A DNA stretch of 52,759 nt from Nemertoderma westbladi (taxonomy: Eukaryota; Xenacoelomorpha; Nemertodermatida; Nemertodermatidae): positions 1-52,759 of the forward strand of contig JAUCBJ010008413.1 in the NCBI GenBank assembly GCA_032718475.1. The letters run 5' to 3'. Positions 21,955 to 32,719 of the stretch are shown piece by piece. The notes under the pieces are model-generated. The model worked only from the letters and a program-made list of their open reading frames with translations. It made no database searches and had not been told where the DNA came from. The position numbers were made by a program, and so were the translations under genes. The number at the start of each line of letters is the position of its first letter. Within the stretch, counting starts at the first letter, position 1.

Positions 21955-22918
21955 CGATACCGGAACCTGTTGATTTGGTTCTTAATGGGAGATTGTAGGT
22001 GTTGGGAAGGTCTAAGTCGAAGTCGCCTAGAGGCTGAGTAGATATGGGGGTCGAGTAGTTGGTGAGTGGGGAGAGACCCTGGGTGGTGTGGGCGTGGGGG
22101 GTCGATGTGTCTGTATGGATTCCATGTGGTCTATTTATATCGAAAAATAATTCATTTAAGACATCGCCAACCTCACCTACGTCGGGTTTATATTCCAGTT
22201 CGTCTTCCGTCTCAATGAATATGATTTCCGGAGCATCGGATGACTCTGATAGAGGTTGTGTAGAATTATTGGTTGAGTTGGTTGTGGTTACTGTGGGGAT
22301 ATACGATATGTTGTTATCAGATGATAAAGTTAAACTGGCTGTATTATTAGACGATTCAGATACAATGGGGTTTGGTTTGGTGTCTATCAGACTCAGTTTG
22401 GGGTTCATTTGTATTTGATTTCTGGGGAGGTCTACCTGGTTGAGATATGGTAACCTCACCACAGGGTGCATGGATGAGGGTTCGGTACGTGGCGTGTGTG
22501 GATTCGAGTTTCGAGATTTAGGGTGGAAACCAATTCCGGTCGCAGGATTGTCATTGTGGCGGAACCTAGTACCGCCATTTGTCGTCGCTGATGTCCTCAA
22601 TGGATTCTGCGGCAGTGGCAGACTGGTCTCGCGGTACCCCGTAGTCGGGACAGTGGTCGGTGATTGAGTTATGTATTGGGGCAAAGCCGAGGTGGTGGCG
22701 GCGTTGTTAGAGGGATAGGAGAGTGAACGCTGCAGCCACTCAGTAATGCGACCAGCCGTACAATTCTTAACAACATAATCGTCCAGAAAACACGAGTTTA
22801 CTTCCAAGTATTCTTCGAGAAATCTCCGCACAAAGGTGTCATTTTCTGAACAGATGTTCACGAACATAGATTTGGTAATTATCAATGCGTTGTCCGACTC
22901 ACAAGTAAACCGTTCCAT
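21955..22918 (-). CDS. Copy B1 exon 1: N-terminal region, orphaned
   Basis: An intact exon of about 321 codons from ATGGAACGG (22918) to the GTGAGT donor (21954-21949). It carries the same conserved N-terminal segment (LEEYLEVNSCFLDDYVVKNC), Ser/Thr/Pro/Asn linker and EIIFIETEDELE patch as the other copies. Its finger exon is truncated and lacks an acceptor (13092-13341), with the 7.7-kb satellite between. It may splice elsewhere, terminate in the intron (adding ELLYVRLNNI from the read-through), or be dead. Coding continuity suggests recent loss. Confidence 0.75.
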
Positions 22919-23429
22919 TGTCTGATTGTTGTCTTTTCAGAGTTCAGGTAGTGCTGGTTCGAGAAGAAAATAAAAAATTTTAAACAGATATAGGCCTATT
23001 CGAATCACTGAATCAGTGAAATACAGTACTGCAGTGCTGCCTAATAGTAAACACCCAAACCCAATTACACTACAATATAACCAGGTGTTTCAAAAAGGTG
23101 GACTGTAGGTGTAGGCCTACACAGAAAACATGGACAGGTGGACAGACCAATCACTTACTTGATTATTAGATTAATAAAGACTGCGTTCCCGTGTCACAGA
23201 ATTTACAAAATTTGCATAAACCCACAAAGCATTTATAGAACAACACTCGAAAATTTAGAAAGCATGTGTAATTTAGATAATTTTATATGTGCACAATATA
23301 AAAGAGAAAATAAATATTTATTAAATTATAAGTACACATTTAGATCAATCCAGAATGTTGTAATACATACAAATGCTACTAAATGTTTAGTAAGCATTTG
23401 AATGATTTTTAAAATTAGAAATGGCACAT

Positions 23430-23660
23430 TCCACATTCAGCGTTTAAAAAAATCATACAAATACTTGCTAAGGATTTTGCATGGATTTAATGGTTTGTTG
23501 AGATTCAAATAGGCATGTTGCATTTAGAAAACATATAAATACTTGCAATGGATTTTGTATAGATTTGATGGTTTGTTTAAATTCAAAAAGTCACATTTTG
23601 CGTTTAGAAAAACATATAAATACTTACAATGCATTTTGTATGTATTTAAAAGTGCTGACT
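23430..23660. repeat. About 85-bp AT-rich tandem repeat in the B1 spacer
   Basis: Three to four units of the form TTTAGAAAA(A)CATATAAATACTT then GCAATGGATTTTGTATAGAT and TTGATGGTTTGTTTAAATTC. The same array is at about 30185-30410 and 48508-48733. Confidence 0.7.
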
Positions 23661-23841
23661 GACTGTTTATCATGCTTCATTGTAGTAAAAGATATGAATA
23701 CTTACAAAATACAGTACTACCGTATTTTGAAAATGTTATGTTGTACAACAGTATGTACATACATTTCTGTATACTGTAGCTGTTTGGTTCAAGCAGTGAA
23801 GTGTCTATTTCTGTCAGTCTCACCTCTCAGCCTCCATGTGT

Positions 23842-23864
23842 GGGGGGGGGGGGGGGGGGGGGGG
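23842..23864. repeat. Poly-G tract, B1 spacer
   Basis: A run of 23 G followed by TGGGG, preceded by a GT-rich start. The counterparts at 30597-30618 and 48920-48941 are preceded by a longer (GT)n. Confidence 0.85.
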
Positions 23865-24329
23865 TGGGGCGTCGGTTGTCAACCACTATTGTTTATGATA
23901 TTTAAATGATTACAAAAAATTAAATAAGCTCACAGATTATTTCCAAAAATTATGTTGAATTAAAAATAAGGTTCACATGCATGGTTTGAGACACAGGGTC
24001 ATATTGTCCACGTCTCGAAAATTTGAAACTATTGGTTCTGCTAACACTGATAAAATTTAGGAACAAAGTTCGCACGTTTAGGAAAGTGATTCGCTCGCAA
24101 AAAATGGAATACATTTCACAATATGAGAATTGGATAAATATTCAATTTAGAAATGGTGATCAAATCAAAATGTTCAAGAAAAAATCTTGGATTTTTCGAA
24201 AAAAAAAAATTAAAGTTTAGAAGTGTTGATAAAGTTAATATTACTTGAATTTCATAAAACTATAGGACATTCAAAGGAAATCAAAATTTAAAATATATTC
24301 ATGAAATAAAATATCGAGGTGTAATTGTA

Positions 24330-24498
24330 CGGGGGGCAATATTTCCGGGGGCAATAGTCCACGGGGCAATTGTCCTCGGGTTGCAATTGTCATCGAGGGG
24401 CAATTGTCCGAGGGGCAATTGTCCGGGGGCAATTGTCCGGGGGCAATTGTCCGGGGGCAATTGTCCGGGGGCAATTGTCCGGGGGCAATTGCCCCCGG
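24330..24498. repeat. GGGGGCAATTGTCC minisatellite, expanded copy
   Basis: A 14-bp unit repeated about eleven times, regular from about 24405 to 24496. It ends in GGGGGCAATTGCCCCC (24481-24496), a perfect 16-base palindrome. Each unit holds the palindrome CAATTG and a G-run, so hairpins or G-quadruplexes are possible. B2 (31075-31196) and B3 (49398-49519) have a shorter, less regular version. Confidence 0.85.
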
Positions 24499-25179
24499 AC
24501 TAGTTCTCCCAAGAGGTTACCTAACTTCTTGACTCGTCCCAGTCGTGTTTACTAATTTCATCCAATCAAATCGTTGACTGTTTGGAACCACATAAAAATA
24601 TACAATTAATTTACAAAACATACAAAATTTCCTAAATAACAGTATGCTTACACACGAATCGCTATTAAACATTTTAGCCAATCAAATTAGATGTGTGGCG
24701 CCACAGTTAAATTTATAAACTACTGTAGTTAAGGGTTACTTGCAAAATCTAATAAGTAAACGTGGAAAATATACAACATTTTATAAATAACACATAAGGA
24801 ACATACAGTACAACAAACATATAAACGCCAGGCACGTTTTTATACAGTATGTTTATTTCTAAGCATTTAAATAAATGACTGATAAGCATTTGTATGTTTC
24901 TCCATGTTCTGTGACAAGGGAAACAAATCAAAAGCATTGAATTTGTCCAATTTTATTGTAGTTATTTGCAATGCAATCCCAACCGTCTTACCATTTTTAT
25001 CAAAATTATCCCGGTCATGGCTGAATATCCTGGTAACCAGGTTACTGTGATACCCCAACTATTCCTACCGTGCCAAGGACGTGACCCCCCCACCCCCCTT
25101 AATAATATAAATCATTTCCGGTGTATGGTAGGCCTATACAGTACCTCTAATTATTTTTATAATTATTTGTTTTTGATTA

Positions 25180-26640
25180 ATTATAATCGGCGGGATTAAC
25201 GTGTTTGGGGGCCTCCTTTGGGGACCATTGTATGAAAAACTTTTAAGGCCCTACCGCTTATTTTGTGAAACACTTTTATATGTAGGCCCTACCGCTTATT
25301 TTATGAAACACTTTTTAAATTTTTTTTTCATAAACATTTTTTTCATAAATAAGTAACACACGCCATAAACCAATTGAGGGAAAGGAGCAGGTTACAGAGG
25401 CAGGATATTCTAACCAAAACAAATAAACGGCCTCTTTACCAATTGAGGGAAAGGTGCAGGTTACAGAGGCGGGCTTTTCTAACCAAAACAATAAACAGAC
25501 AGTTACATTGTACTGTTACTGCAGTACTGTAGGTTTAATGCAGTTGGAGGCCCTGAAATACTTTAGTCCTTAACTCGGCTTCAGCAGATCCTACAGTAGC
25601 TCCAGTTGATCTCACCGAGTGGCGGCCCAAACCCAAATTAAAATTCAAAGTGTATTCACGTTTACTTAGGGTTTACCTTAATGCAATTGCAAAGTTTATT
25701 CACTAGTCGCAGGTTTTCACTAGTCGCAGGTTCAGGTTGATCCATGCCATGCAGCCAAATCGTCGGTAAAAAGGCAAAAAGGCATTTAAGAATGCGGACT
25801 CCTGACAATGTCTCCCATTTTCATATTATTATTAAAGGCTGATGTGATTTTTGTTCAAAAACATAGACATTATTTTTCGGATGTAAAAGGGCATTTGTGT
25901 AAAATCATGTAAAGGCAAAAAGCCATGTACTGTATGCCTACTGCTGATGTACATCCACATACAGTAGCTAGACCCTACCGGTTGTTGAAATTGGAGTTGA
26001 TCGGACCGTACACAGTCAGACTGACAGCGTAAATTGAAAAATAGTCGTATTAGTAGTGCAGTATAGTGTCTGTCAACTGTACTAAAGGCAAAAGGGAATT
26101 TGATGGTTTCATTGCCATCAACTTATATCGATCATAGAATGTCAAGTAATATGAGATAAAACTGATAAAGAGCTTCACCAGATACCAAATATATTAAATT
26201 TGGTTGAACCAATAAAGACTTTACAAATATTACGTTTTCATTTTCTTTATTGAACCTTTTTCAAGTGATTTTATATTCAAGTAATAATTTTTTTACTGTA
26301 AGTCTAGAACATCGTGTATACGGCGTCTTATAAATATTTTTTAATAATAATAAAATGGCAAAAAATGTGTAACAGAGATAGTTTGCCATCCCCTCTTCTT
26401 AGTGGGTGAGTCAGAATTTATTTGGTAATAACAGCTGAATCAATTTGGTTTACATATATCCAACTTTCCCCACATCCATTTCACACTTCGCGATAATATA
26501 ATGTTATAATGTCGTTAATGTAAATATTTGGTTCTTTAAATTTCTTCTGATAATCTAACTGTTTTTAAATTTAATCAACATAATCTACAACTAACTACAT
26601 ACAGAATTTTAGTTTATCTGTATCCAACAATATCACCGGA
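25180..26640. repeat. Lead module 3, before copy B2
   Basis: A complete module: TAATCGGCGGGATTAACGTG start, two 68-bp satellite units (25372-25500), the CAGTACTGTAG stretch, a local duplication of TTCACTAGTCGCAGG at about 25700-25730, and an AT-rich end with no TIR element. On the gene strand an AATAAA at 26422-26417 is a possible poly(A) signal for B2. Confidence 0.7.
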
Positions 26641-26671
26641 AGTGGATAAACGTTTCTTACAAACATTACAG

Positions 26672-27165
26672 TTACCGAGTCTCCCCACTGCGGATACATT
26701 TGTGGCGCTTTACATGATGTCGGTGGGAGAAACATTTACCGCATGTTTCGCAGCTAAACGGTCGTTCACCTGTATGTAATCTCTTGTGAGTGTTTAGATT
26801 GCCGCTCACTATAAATCCCTTCCCGCACGTGTCGCACACAAACGGACGCTCTCCGGAATGCGTCCGCTTGTGCGAGGTTAGGTTGCACAGGTGAGAGAAA
26901 CGTTTGTTGCAGATACCGCATTGGTATGGACGCTCGCCGGTGTGGATCCGTTGGTGTATAATCAGGTTGCTGTTCCTTGCGAACGCCTTACCACAAGTAT
27001 CACAGCTGAAGGGCTTCTCATTGGAGTGGCTTCCTTTCACAATATCCTGGGGTTGAATCCCAGAGGGACCAGGTTGGTCGAAGGAATTATTTATATTTCT
27101 GGGTGTTACGTCATCGTCGGAAGTGAGCATGTCTGAATCATCAGGGAATGGTTGTGATTGGTCGC
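26672..27165 (-). CDS. Copy B2 exon 2: four C2H2 zinc fingers
   Basis: The exon opens after CTTTCTATATAG (AG at 27167-27166); one donor G plus GC gives Gly, then DQSQPFPDDSDMLTSDDDV. A PGPSGIQPQ linker and four fingers follow. Contacts (-1, 2, 3, 6) are R/S/N/I, H/C/N/S, V/G/N/T, and the last, decayed finger H/H/H/R with Arg for its second His. The protein ends SGETR. Two SGEKP-linked fingers present in type A are absent. The hydrophobic stretch upstream of GDQSQ is intron, not a signal peptide. With exon 1 the product is about 487 residues, a likely nuclear DNA-binding protein. One of the two intact-looking copies. Confidence 0.87.
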
Positions 27166-27369
27166 CTATATAGAAAGTAATGGAGTGGATTAATAATGGA
27201 AAATATTGATTCAAATCATAACAAGATAATAAGTAATGTAATAATTGAACAATAACACTCACAAAAATCATAGACAATTCAACACAATCAAAATTTAAAA
27301 ATTGCCATGTTCGGTTTCAGTTCGGTTCCGGTTCGGCTCCTCTATAGTTCGGTCGATAGACAAGAGACA

Positions 27370-27745
27370 GGACAGTAGACAAGAGCTGGAACACAGTAAA
27401 CTTTGATCAACTCCGAATGTCGCAAAGAAACAACTATTAGAGAAATCTACTAGCAAACATCTCTCTACAACACACAATAGTAGACAAGAGCTGGAACACA
27501 GTAAACCTTGGTTCAACTCCGAATGTCGCCAAGAAACAACTATTAAAGAAATCTACTTGCAAACATCTCTCAACAACACACAATAGTAGGCAAGAGCTGG
27601 AACACAGTAAACCTTGGTTCAACTACGAATGTCGCAAAGAAACAACTATTATAGAAATCTACTAGCAAACATCTCTCTACACAGAATAGTAGGTAAGAGC
27701 TGGAACACAGTAAGTAAACCTTGGTTCAACTTCGAATGTTGCCAC
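27370..27745. repeat. 103-bp repeat remnant in the B2 intron
   Basis: About three and a half units of the satellite, between the intron's 3' part and the RT relic. The first unit is degraded (AAACTTTGATCAACTCCGAA). The last has the same AGTA duplication (CAGTAAGTAAACC) as the array end in B1, showing common origin. Confidence 0.9.
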
Positions 27746-28634
27746 TCACCACTCACCAGCCCAGCGCTCCAAGGATTGAAGCGTGAAGCGCAGATAAAAG
27801 TGTGTCGCAGTTAGCGGAATCAGAGTATAATTTACGTCATCGGCAAAGACCTTAACTTTAATTTTACCTAGTGTAATAAGCAACTCAGGAAGGTCATTAA
27901 TGAAAAGAATAAAATTGATCAGTCCGAGGAAACTGCCCTGGAATGTGCCAGATTTAACAATGGAAGGTAGCGAAAATTCGTTACCAACTAAAATGCGTTG
28001 TGATCTGTCTGAGAAAAAAGCACTAAGCCACGCTAGCAAAGCTTCTGCGATGCCGTATGCTGAAACCTTTCACATAAGATTAGAATGCACAATATATCAA
28101 GTGTAGTCGTGTCGTACAGTCGTTATCGAGTGTAGTGTAACAGAGGCCGACACATTCGAGGAGCAGTGTGCATGTCGATTTACGTTCTAGGAATCCATGT
28201 TGTTCTGTGGAAATTAATTTATGGGCACGCAAGTATGAAACTAGGGTGTCTTTCACAAAGATTTCCATGATTTTGCATGATGGATGGATCACAGGATCCA
28301 TTTGTGTGGATCATAGGGTTCACCTTCTGTGAATAATGGAACTACAACAGCCAGTGAGCCAAATAGATGGAAGTCTGTGTTAGTAACACAGATGGTGAGC
28401 ACAGATAAAGGAGCAGTGATAGAGATAGATAAACGAGAAAATATAATACTCGGCAAGTTGTCGGGTGTCCTACTTTTCTTGGCAGGAATGTTAGTTGTTT
28501 AGAACAGTAAGAACCCTAACAGGTGAAAAATCTACAGTAGACAAGAAACAGCGTATTGCTATTGTCATCGTTACAATTTTCACCAAGAACTTCAGCAAAT
28601 AATTTAGCTTTAGTTTTGTCATCCACTATGGTGT
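27746..28634 (-). pseudogene. LINE reverse-transcriptase relic in copy B2 intron
   Basis: Same relic as in B1 with the same lesions and minor changes, including a short extra segment near 28146. QHGFLERKST and FADDVNYTL are readable. It lies wholly within the intron between the donor (28698) and acceptor (27166), so it is spliced out if the gene is expressed. Confidence 0.8.
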
Positions 28635-28698
28635 TTCAAGTTTTCCTATGCAGGCAATACGGACTAAATGTTGTTTAATCTAACATATAGTAACTCAC

Positions 28699-29668
28699 CG
28701 ATACCGGAACCTGTTGATTTGGTTCTTAATGGGAGATTGTAGGTGTTGGGAACGTCTAAGTCTAAGTCGAAGTCGCCTAGAGGCTGAGTAGATATGGGGG
28801 TCGAGTAGTTGGTGAGTGGGGAGAGACCCTGGGTGGTGTGGGCGTGGGGGGTCGATGTGTCTGTATGGATTCCATGTGGTCTATTTATATCGAAAAATAA
28901 TTCATTTAAGACATCGCCACCTTCACCTACGTCGGGTTTATATTCCAGTTCGTCTTCCGTCTCAATGAATATGATTTCCGGAGCATCGGATGACTCTGAT
29001 AGAGGTTGTGTAGAATTATTGGTTGAGTTGGTTGTGGTTACTGTGGGGATATACGATATGTTGTTATCAGATGATAAAGTTAAACTGGCTGTATTATTAG
29101 ACGATTCAGATACAATGGGGTTTGGTTTGGTGTCTATCAGACTCAGTTTGGGGTTCATTTGTATTTGATTTCTGGGGAGGTCTACCTGGTTGAGATATGG
29201 TAACCTCACCACAGGGTGCATGGATGAGGGTTCGGTACGTGGCGTGTGTGGATACGAGTTTCGAGATTTAGGGTGGAAACCAATTCCGGTCGCAGGATTG
29301 TCATTGTGGCGGAACCTAGTACCGCCATTTGTCGTCGCTGATGTCCTCAATGGATTCTGCGGCAGTGGCAGACTGGTCTCGCGGTACCCCGTAGTCGGGA
29401 CAGTGGTCGGTGATTGAGTTATGTATTGGGGCAAAGCCGAGGTGGTGGCGGCGTTGTTAGAGGGATAGGAGAGTGAACGCTGCAGCCACTCAGTAATGCG
29501 ACCAGCCGTACAATTCTTAACAACATAATCGTCCAGAAAACACGAGTTTACTTCCAAGTATTCTTCGAGAAATCTCCGCACAAAGGTGTCATTTTCTGAA
29601 CAGATGTTCACGAACATAGATTTGGTAATTATCAATGCGTTGTCCGACTCACAAGTAAACCGTTCCAT
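28699..29668 (-). CDS. Copy B2 exon 1: N-terminal region of the zinc-finger protein
   Basis: 323 codons plus one base, from ATGGAACGG (A at -3, G at +4) to a GTGAGT donor. Residues 29-63 form the conserved helical segment. About 65-225 is a Ser/Thr/Pro/Asn-rich, probably disordered linker. Residues 231-241 (EIIFIETEDEL) resemble a SUMO-interacting motif. About 252-262 (DVLNELFFDIN) is a short hydrophobic-acidic patch. A six-base duplication adds Leu-Asp near residue 303 relative to B1. I do not recognise a named domain. By position the exon would be the effector or dimerisation half of a finger protein, as KRAB, ZAD or BTB are elsewhere; that is inference. Confidence 0.82.
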
Positions 29669-30184
29669 TGTCTGATTGTTGTCTTTTCAGAGTTCAGGTA
29701 GTGCTGGTTCGAGAAGAAAATAACAAATTTTAAACAGATATAGGCCTATTCGAATCACTGAATCAGTGAAATACAGTACTGCAGTGCTGCCTAATAGTAA
29801 ACACCCAAACCCAATTACACTACAATATAACCAGGTGTTTCAAAAAGGTGGACTGTAGGTGTAGGCCTACACAGAAAACATGGACAGGTGGACAGACCAA
29901 TCACTTACTTGATTATTAGATTAATAAAGACTGCGTTCCCGTGTCACAGAATTTACAAAATTTGCATAAACCCACAAAGCATTTATAGAACAACACTCGA
30001 AAATTTAGAAAGCATGTGGAATTTAGATAATTTTATATGTGCACAATATAAAAGGGAAAATAAATATTTATTAAATTACTGTATAAGTACACATTTAGAT
30101 CAATCCAGAATGTTGTAATACATACAATGCTACTAAATGTTTAGTAAGCATTTGAATGATTTTTTAAATTAGAAATGGCACATT

Positions 30185-30410
30185 CCACATTCAGCGTTTA
30201 AAAAAAACATACAAATACTTGCTAAGAATTTTACATGGATTTAATGGTTTGTTGAGATTCAAATAGGCATTTTGCATTTAGAAAACATATAAATACTTGC
30301 AATGGATTTTGTATAGATTTGATGGTTTGTTTAAATTCAAAAAGTCACATTTTGCGTTTAGAAAAACATATAAATACTTACAATGCATTTTGTATGTATT
30401 TAAAAGTTTG
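30185..30410. repeat. About 85-bp AT-rich tandem repeat in the B2 spacer
   Basis: Counterpart of 23430-23660, lacking the extra CTGACTGACTG present in B1. Confidence 0.65.
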
Positions 30411-30584
30411 TTTATCATGCTTCATTGTAGTAAAAGATATGAATACTTACAAAGTACAGTACTACCGTATTTTGAAAATGTTATGTTGTACAACAGTATG
30501 TACATACATTTCTGTATACTCTGTAGCTGTTTGGTTCAAGCAGTGAAGTGTCTATTTCTGTCAGTCTCACCTCTCAGCCTCCAT

Positions 30585-30618
30585 GTGTGTGTGTGTGGGG
30601 GGGGGGGGGGGGGGGGGG
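30585..30618. repeat. (GT)n and poly-G tract, B2 spacer
   Basis: GTGTGTGTGTG followed by 22 G. Confidence 0.85.
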
Positions 30619-31074
30619 TGGGGCGTCGGTTGTCAACCACTATTGTTTATGATATTTAAATGATTACAAAAAATTAAATAAGCTCACAGATTATTTCCAA
30701 AAATTATGTTGAATTAAAAATAAGGTTCACATGCATGGTTTGAGACACAGGGTCATATTGTCCACGTCTCGAAAATTTGAAACTATTGGTTCTGCTAACA
30801 CTGATAAAATTTAGGTACAAAGTTCGCACGTTTAGGAAAGTGATTCGCTCGCAAAAAATGGAATACATTTCACAATATGAAAATTGGATAAATATTCAAT
30901 TTAGAAATGGTGATCAAATCAAAATGTTCAAGAAAAAATCTAGGATTTTTCGAAAAAAAAAATTAAAGTTTAGAAGTGTTGATAAGGTTAATATTACTTG
31001 AATTTCATAAAACTATAGGACATTCAAAGGATATCAAAATTTAAAATATATTCATGAAATAAAATATCGAGTGG

Positions 31075-31196
31075 TAATTGTACCGGTGGCAATATTTCCG
31101 GGGGGCAATAGTCCAGGGGGCAATTGTCCTCGGGTGGCAATTGTCATCGAGGGGCAATTGTCCGAGGGGCAATTGTGCGGGGGCAATTGTCCTAGT
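31075..31196. repeat. CAATTG minisatellite, short form, B2 spacer
   Basis: Six to seven irregular GGGG(G)CAATTGTCC-like units, without the terminal palindrome seen in B1. Confidence 0.8.
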
Positions 31197-31783
31197 TCTC
31201 CCAAGAGGTTACCTAACTTCATGACTCGTCCCAGTCGTGTTTACTAATTTCATCCAATCAAATCGTTGGTTGTTTGGAACCACATAAAAATATACAAATA
31301 ATTTATAAAACATACAAATTTCCTAAATTACAGTATGCTTACACACGAATCGCTATTAAACATTTTAGCCAATCAAATTAGATGTGTGGCGCCACAGTTA
31401 AATTTATAAACTATTTAAAGGTTACTTGCAAAATCTACTAAGTGAACGTGGAAAACATACGACATTTTATAAATAACACATAAAAGGAACATAGAACAAA
31501 CATATAAACGCCAGGCACGTTTTTATACAGTATGTTTATTTCTAAGCATTTAAATAAATGACTGATAAAGCATTTGTATGTTTCTCCATGTTCTGTGACA
31601 CGGGAAACCAAATCAAAAGCATTGAATTTGTCCAATTTTATTGTAGTTATTTGCAATGCAATCCCAACCGTCTTACCATTTTTATCAAAATTATCCCGGT
31701 CATGGCTGAATATCCCGGTAACCAGGTTACTGTGATACCCCAACTATTCCTACCGTGCCAAGGACGTGACCCCCCTCCCCCCC

Positions 31784-32633
31784 GGATAGTTATAAAACCC
31801 GAAAATAACGAAAAAGACGAATTTATCAGCGAAAATATCAAAATTATCAAACAATCTACAAAACCTCGCTTTCTAATAAGATCGATATTATTAGAATACA
31901 CACTTTACATTTTTTAATTAATTAAATCGGATAATTTCGTCCCATTTTCGACCTTAAAAGTAATTTAATACTAAATATTGTCTGTTGGTTGGTTGTTGGG
32001 CGTTGACCAATAATGGCGGCTTGGATGAATCAACTCAGCATCAGCAGATCAGTACAGCGGGCCTACTTGTGTGTTACTGTACAAGCATGGTACGGTACAG
32101 TCGGAAGCGGCAAAGATGAAAGAAGTGGTCCAGTACCCTAACCCAACACTGCAACAATGTAATTCCCATATAAATTTTTGCATTACGGCATACGGTACCT
32201 TAACGCTACCTAGCCTTGGTGTGCACTGTACAGTGACTGTCAGGCAAGTGGTGCGGCGGATGTGAACATGTGAACGTACTGTAACGACAGAATTGCAGTC
32301 CAGCAGTCGTAATGCAATAACTGCAGTAGGCCCACATTCTGACTACAGTCCTAATTTGAGCGCCATCTGTGGTGTTTTGCAATCATTGGATCACCCCTAA
32401 CAACCAATCAACAGAGCCAGTATTTTGGTATTCAATTACTTTTAGGGTCGAAAATGGGGCGAAATTATCGATTTTCTTAATTAAATAATGTAAAGTAAAT
32501 AATGTAAAGTGTGTCTTCTAATAATACCTATCTCACTGGAAAGCGAGATTTTATCTATAGTTTTATAATTTCGATATTAATTTTCGTTAATAATTTCGTC
32601 TTTTTCGTTTTTTTTCGGGTTTTATAACTATCC
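31784..32633. mobile_element. 850-bp inverted-repeat (MITE/foldback-like) element in the B2 spacer
   Basis: It starts GGATAGTTATAAAACCCGAA and ends with the inverse. The two ends stay recognisably complementary for about 250 bp, through a TTTACATT(A/T)TTTAATTAA region and (G/C)ATAATTTCG(T/C)CCCATTTTC. No coding capacity. It lies inside a C tract. B1 lacks it (GTGACCCCCCCACCCCCCTT at about 25081-25100), giving an empty site. Any target duplication is hidden by the C run. The superfamily is not recognised. The long inverted repeats could form a large hairpin. Confidence 0.85.
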
Positions 32634-32719
32634 CCCCCCCCCCCCCCCCTTAATAATATATATCATAGCCGGTGTATGGTAGGCCTATACTTCTATTTAT
32701 TTATTACAATTATTTGTTT

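Larger units (their letters stand above)
22919..25179. other. Type B spacer, copy B1
   Basis: This is the 5' flank and spacer upstream of exon 1. No credible gene was seen; the short frames are not preserved intact between the three spacers. It contains AT-rich 85-bp repeats, a poly-G tract and a GGGGGCAATTGTCC minisatellite (listed separately), and CCAATCAAAT motifs near 24562 and 24679. It ends at a short C tract that is the empty site of the 850-bp element found in B2 and B3. Confidence 0.6.
29669..31783. other. Type B spacer, copy B2
   Basis: Gene-free spacer matching 22919-25080 with small indels. It holds the 85-bp AT repeats, a (GT)n-poly-G tract and a short form of the CAATTG minisatellite. 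It ends in a C tract at the insertion point of the 850-bp element. Confidence 0.6.

Noticed and set aside
24271-24555. Pro/Asp/Asn/Cys-rich and Gly/Ala/Ile-rich repeat peptides on both strands
   Set aside because: Direct translation of the 14-bp minisatellite, not conserved in B2 or B3.
26672-27277. Hydrophobic N-terminus (MSMIFVSVIVQLLHYLLSCY) read as a signal peptide on the finger protein
   Set aside because: It lies upstream of a good splice acceptor and is intron. The true N-terminus comes from exon 1.
31438-31917. Frames of 84-119 residues in the spacer and the 850-bp element, identical in two places
   Set aside because: Identity comes from the recent 7.8-kb duplication. B1, an older copy, does not keep them, and one runs across the element border.
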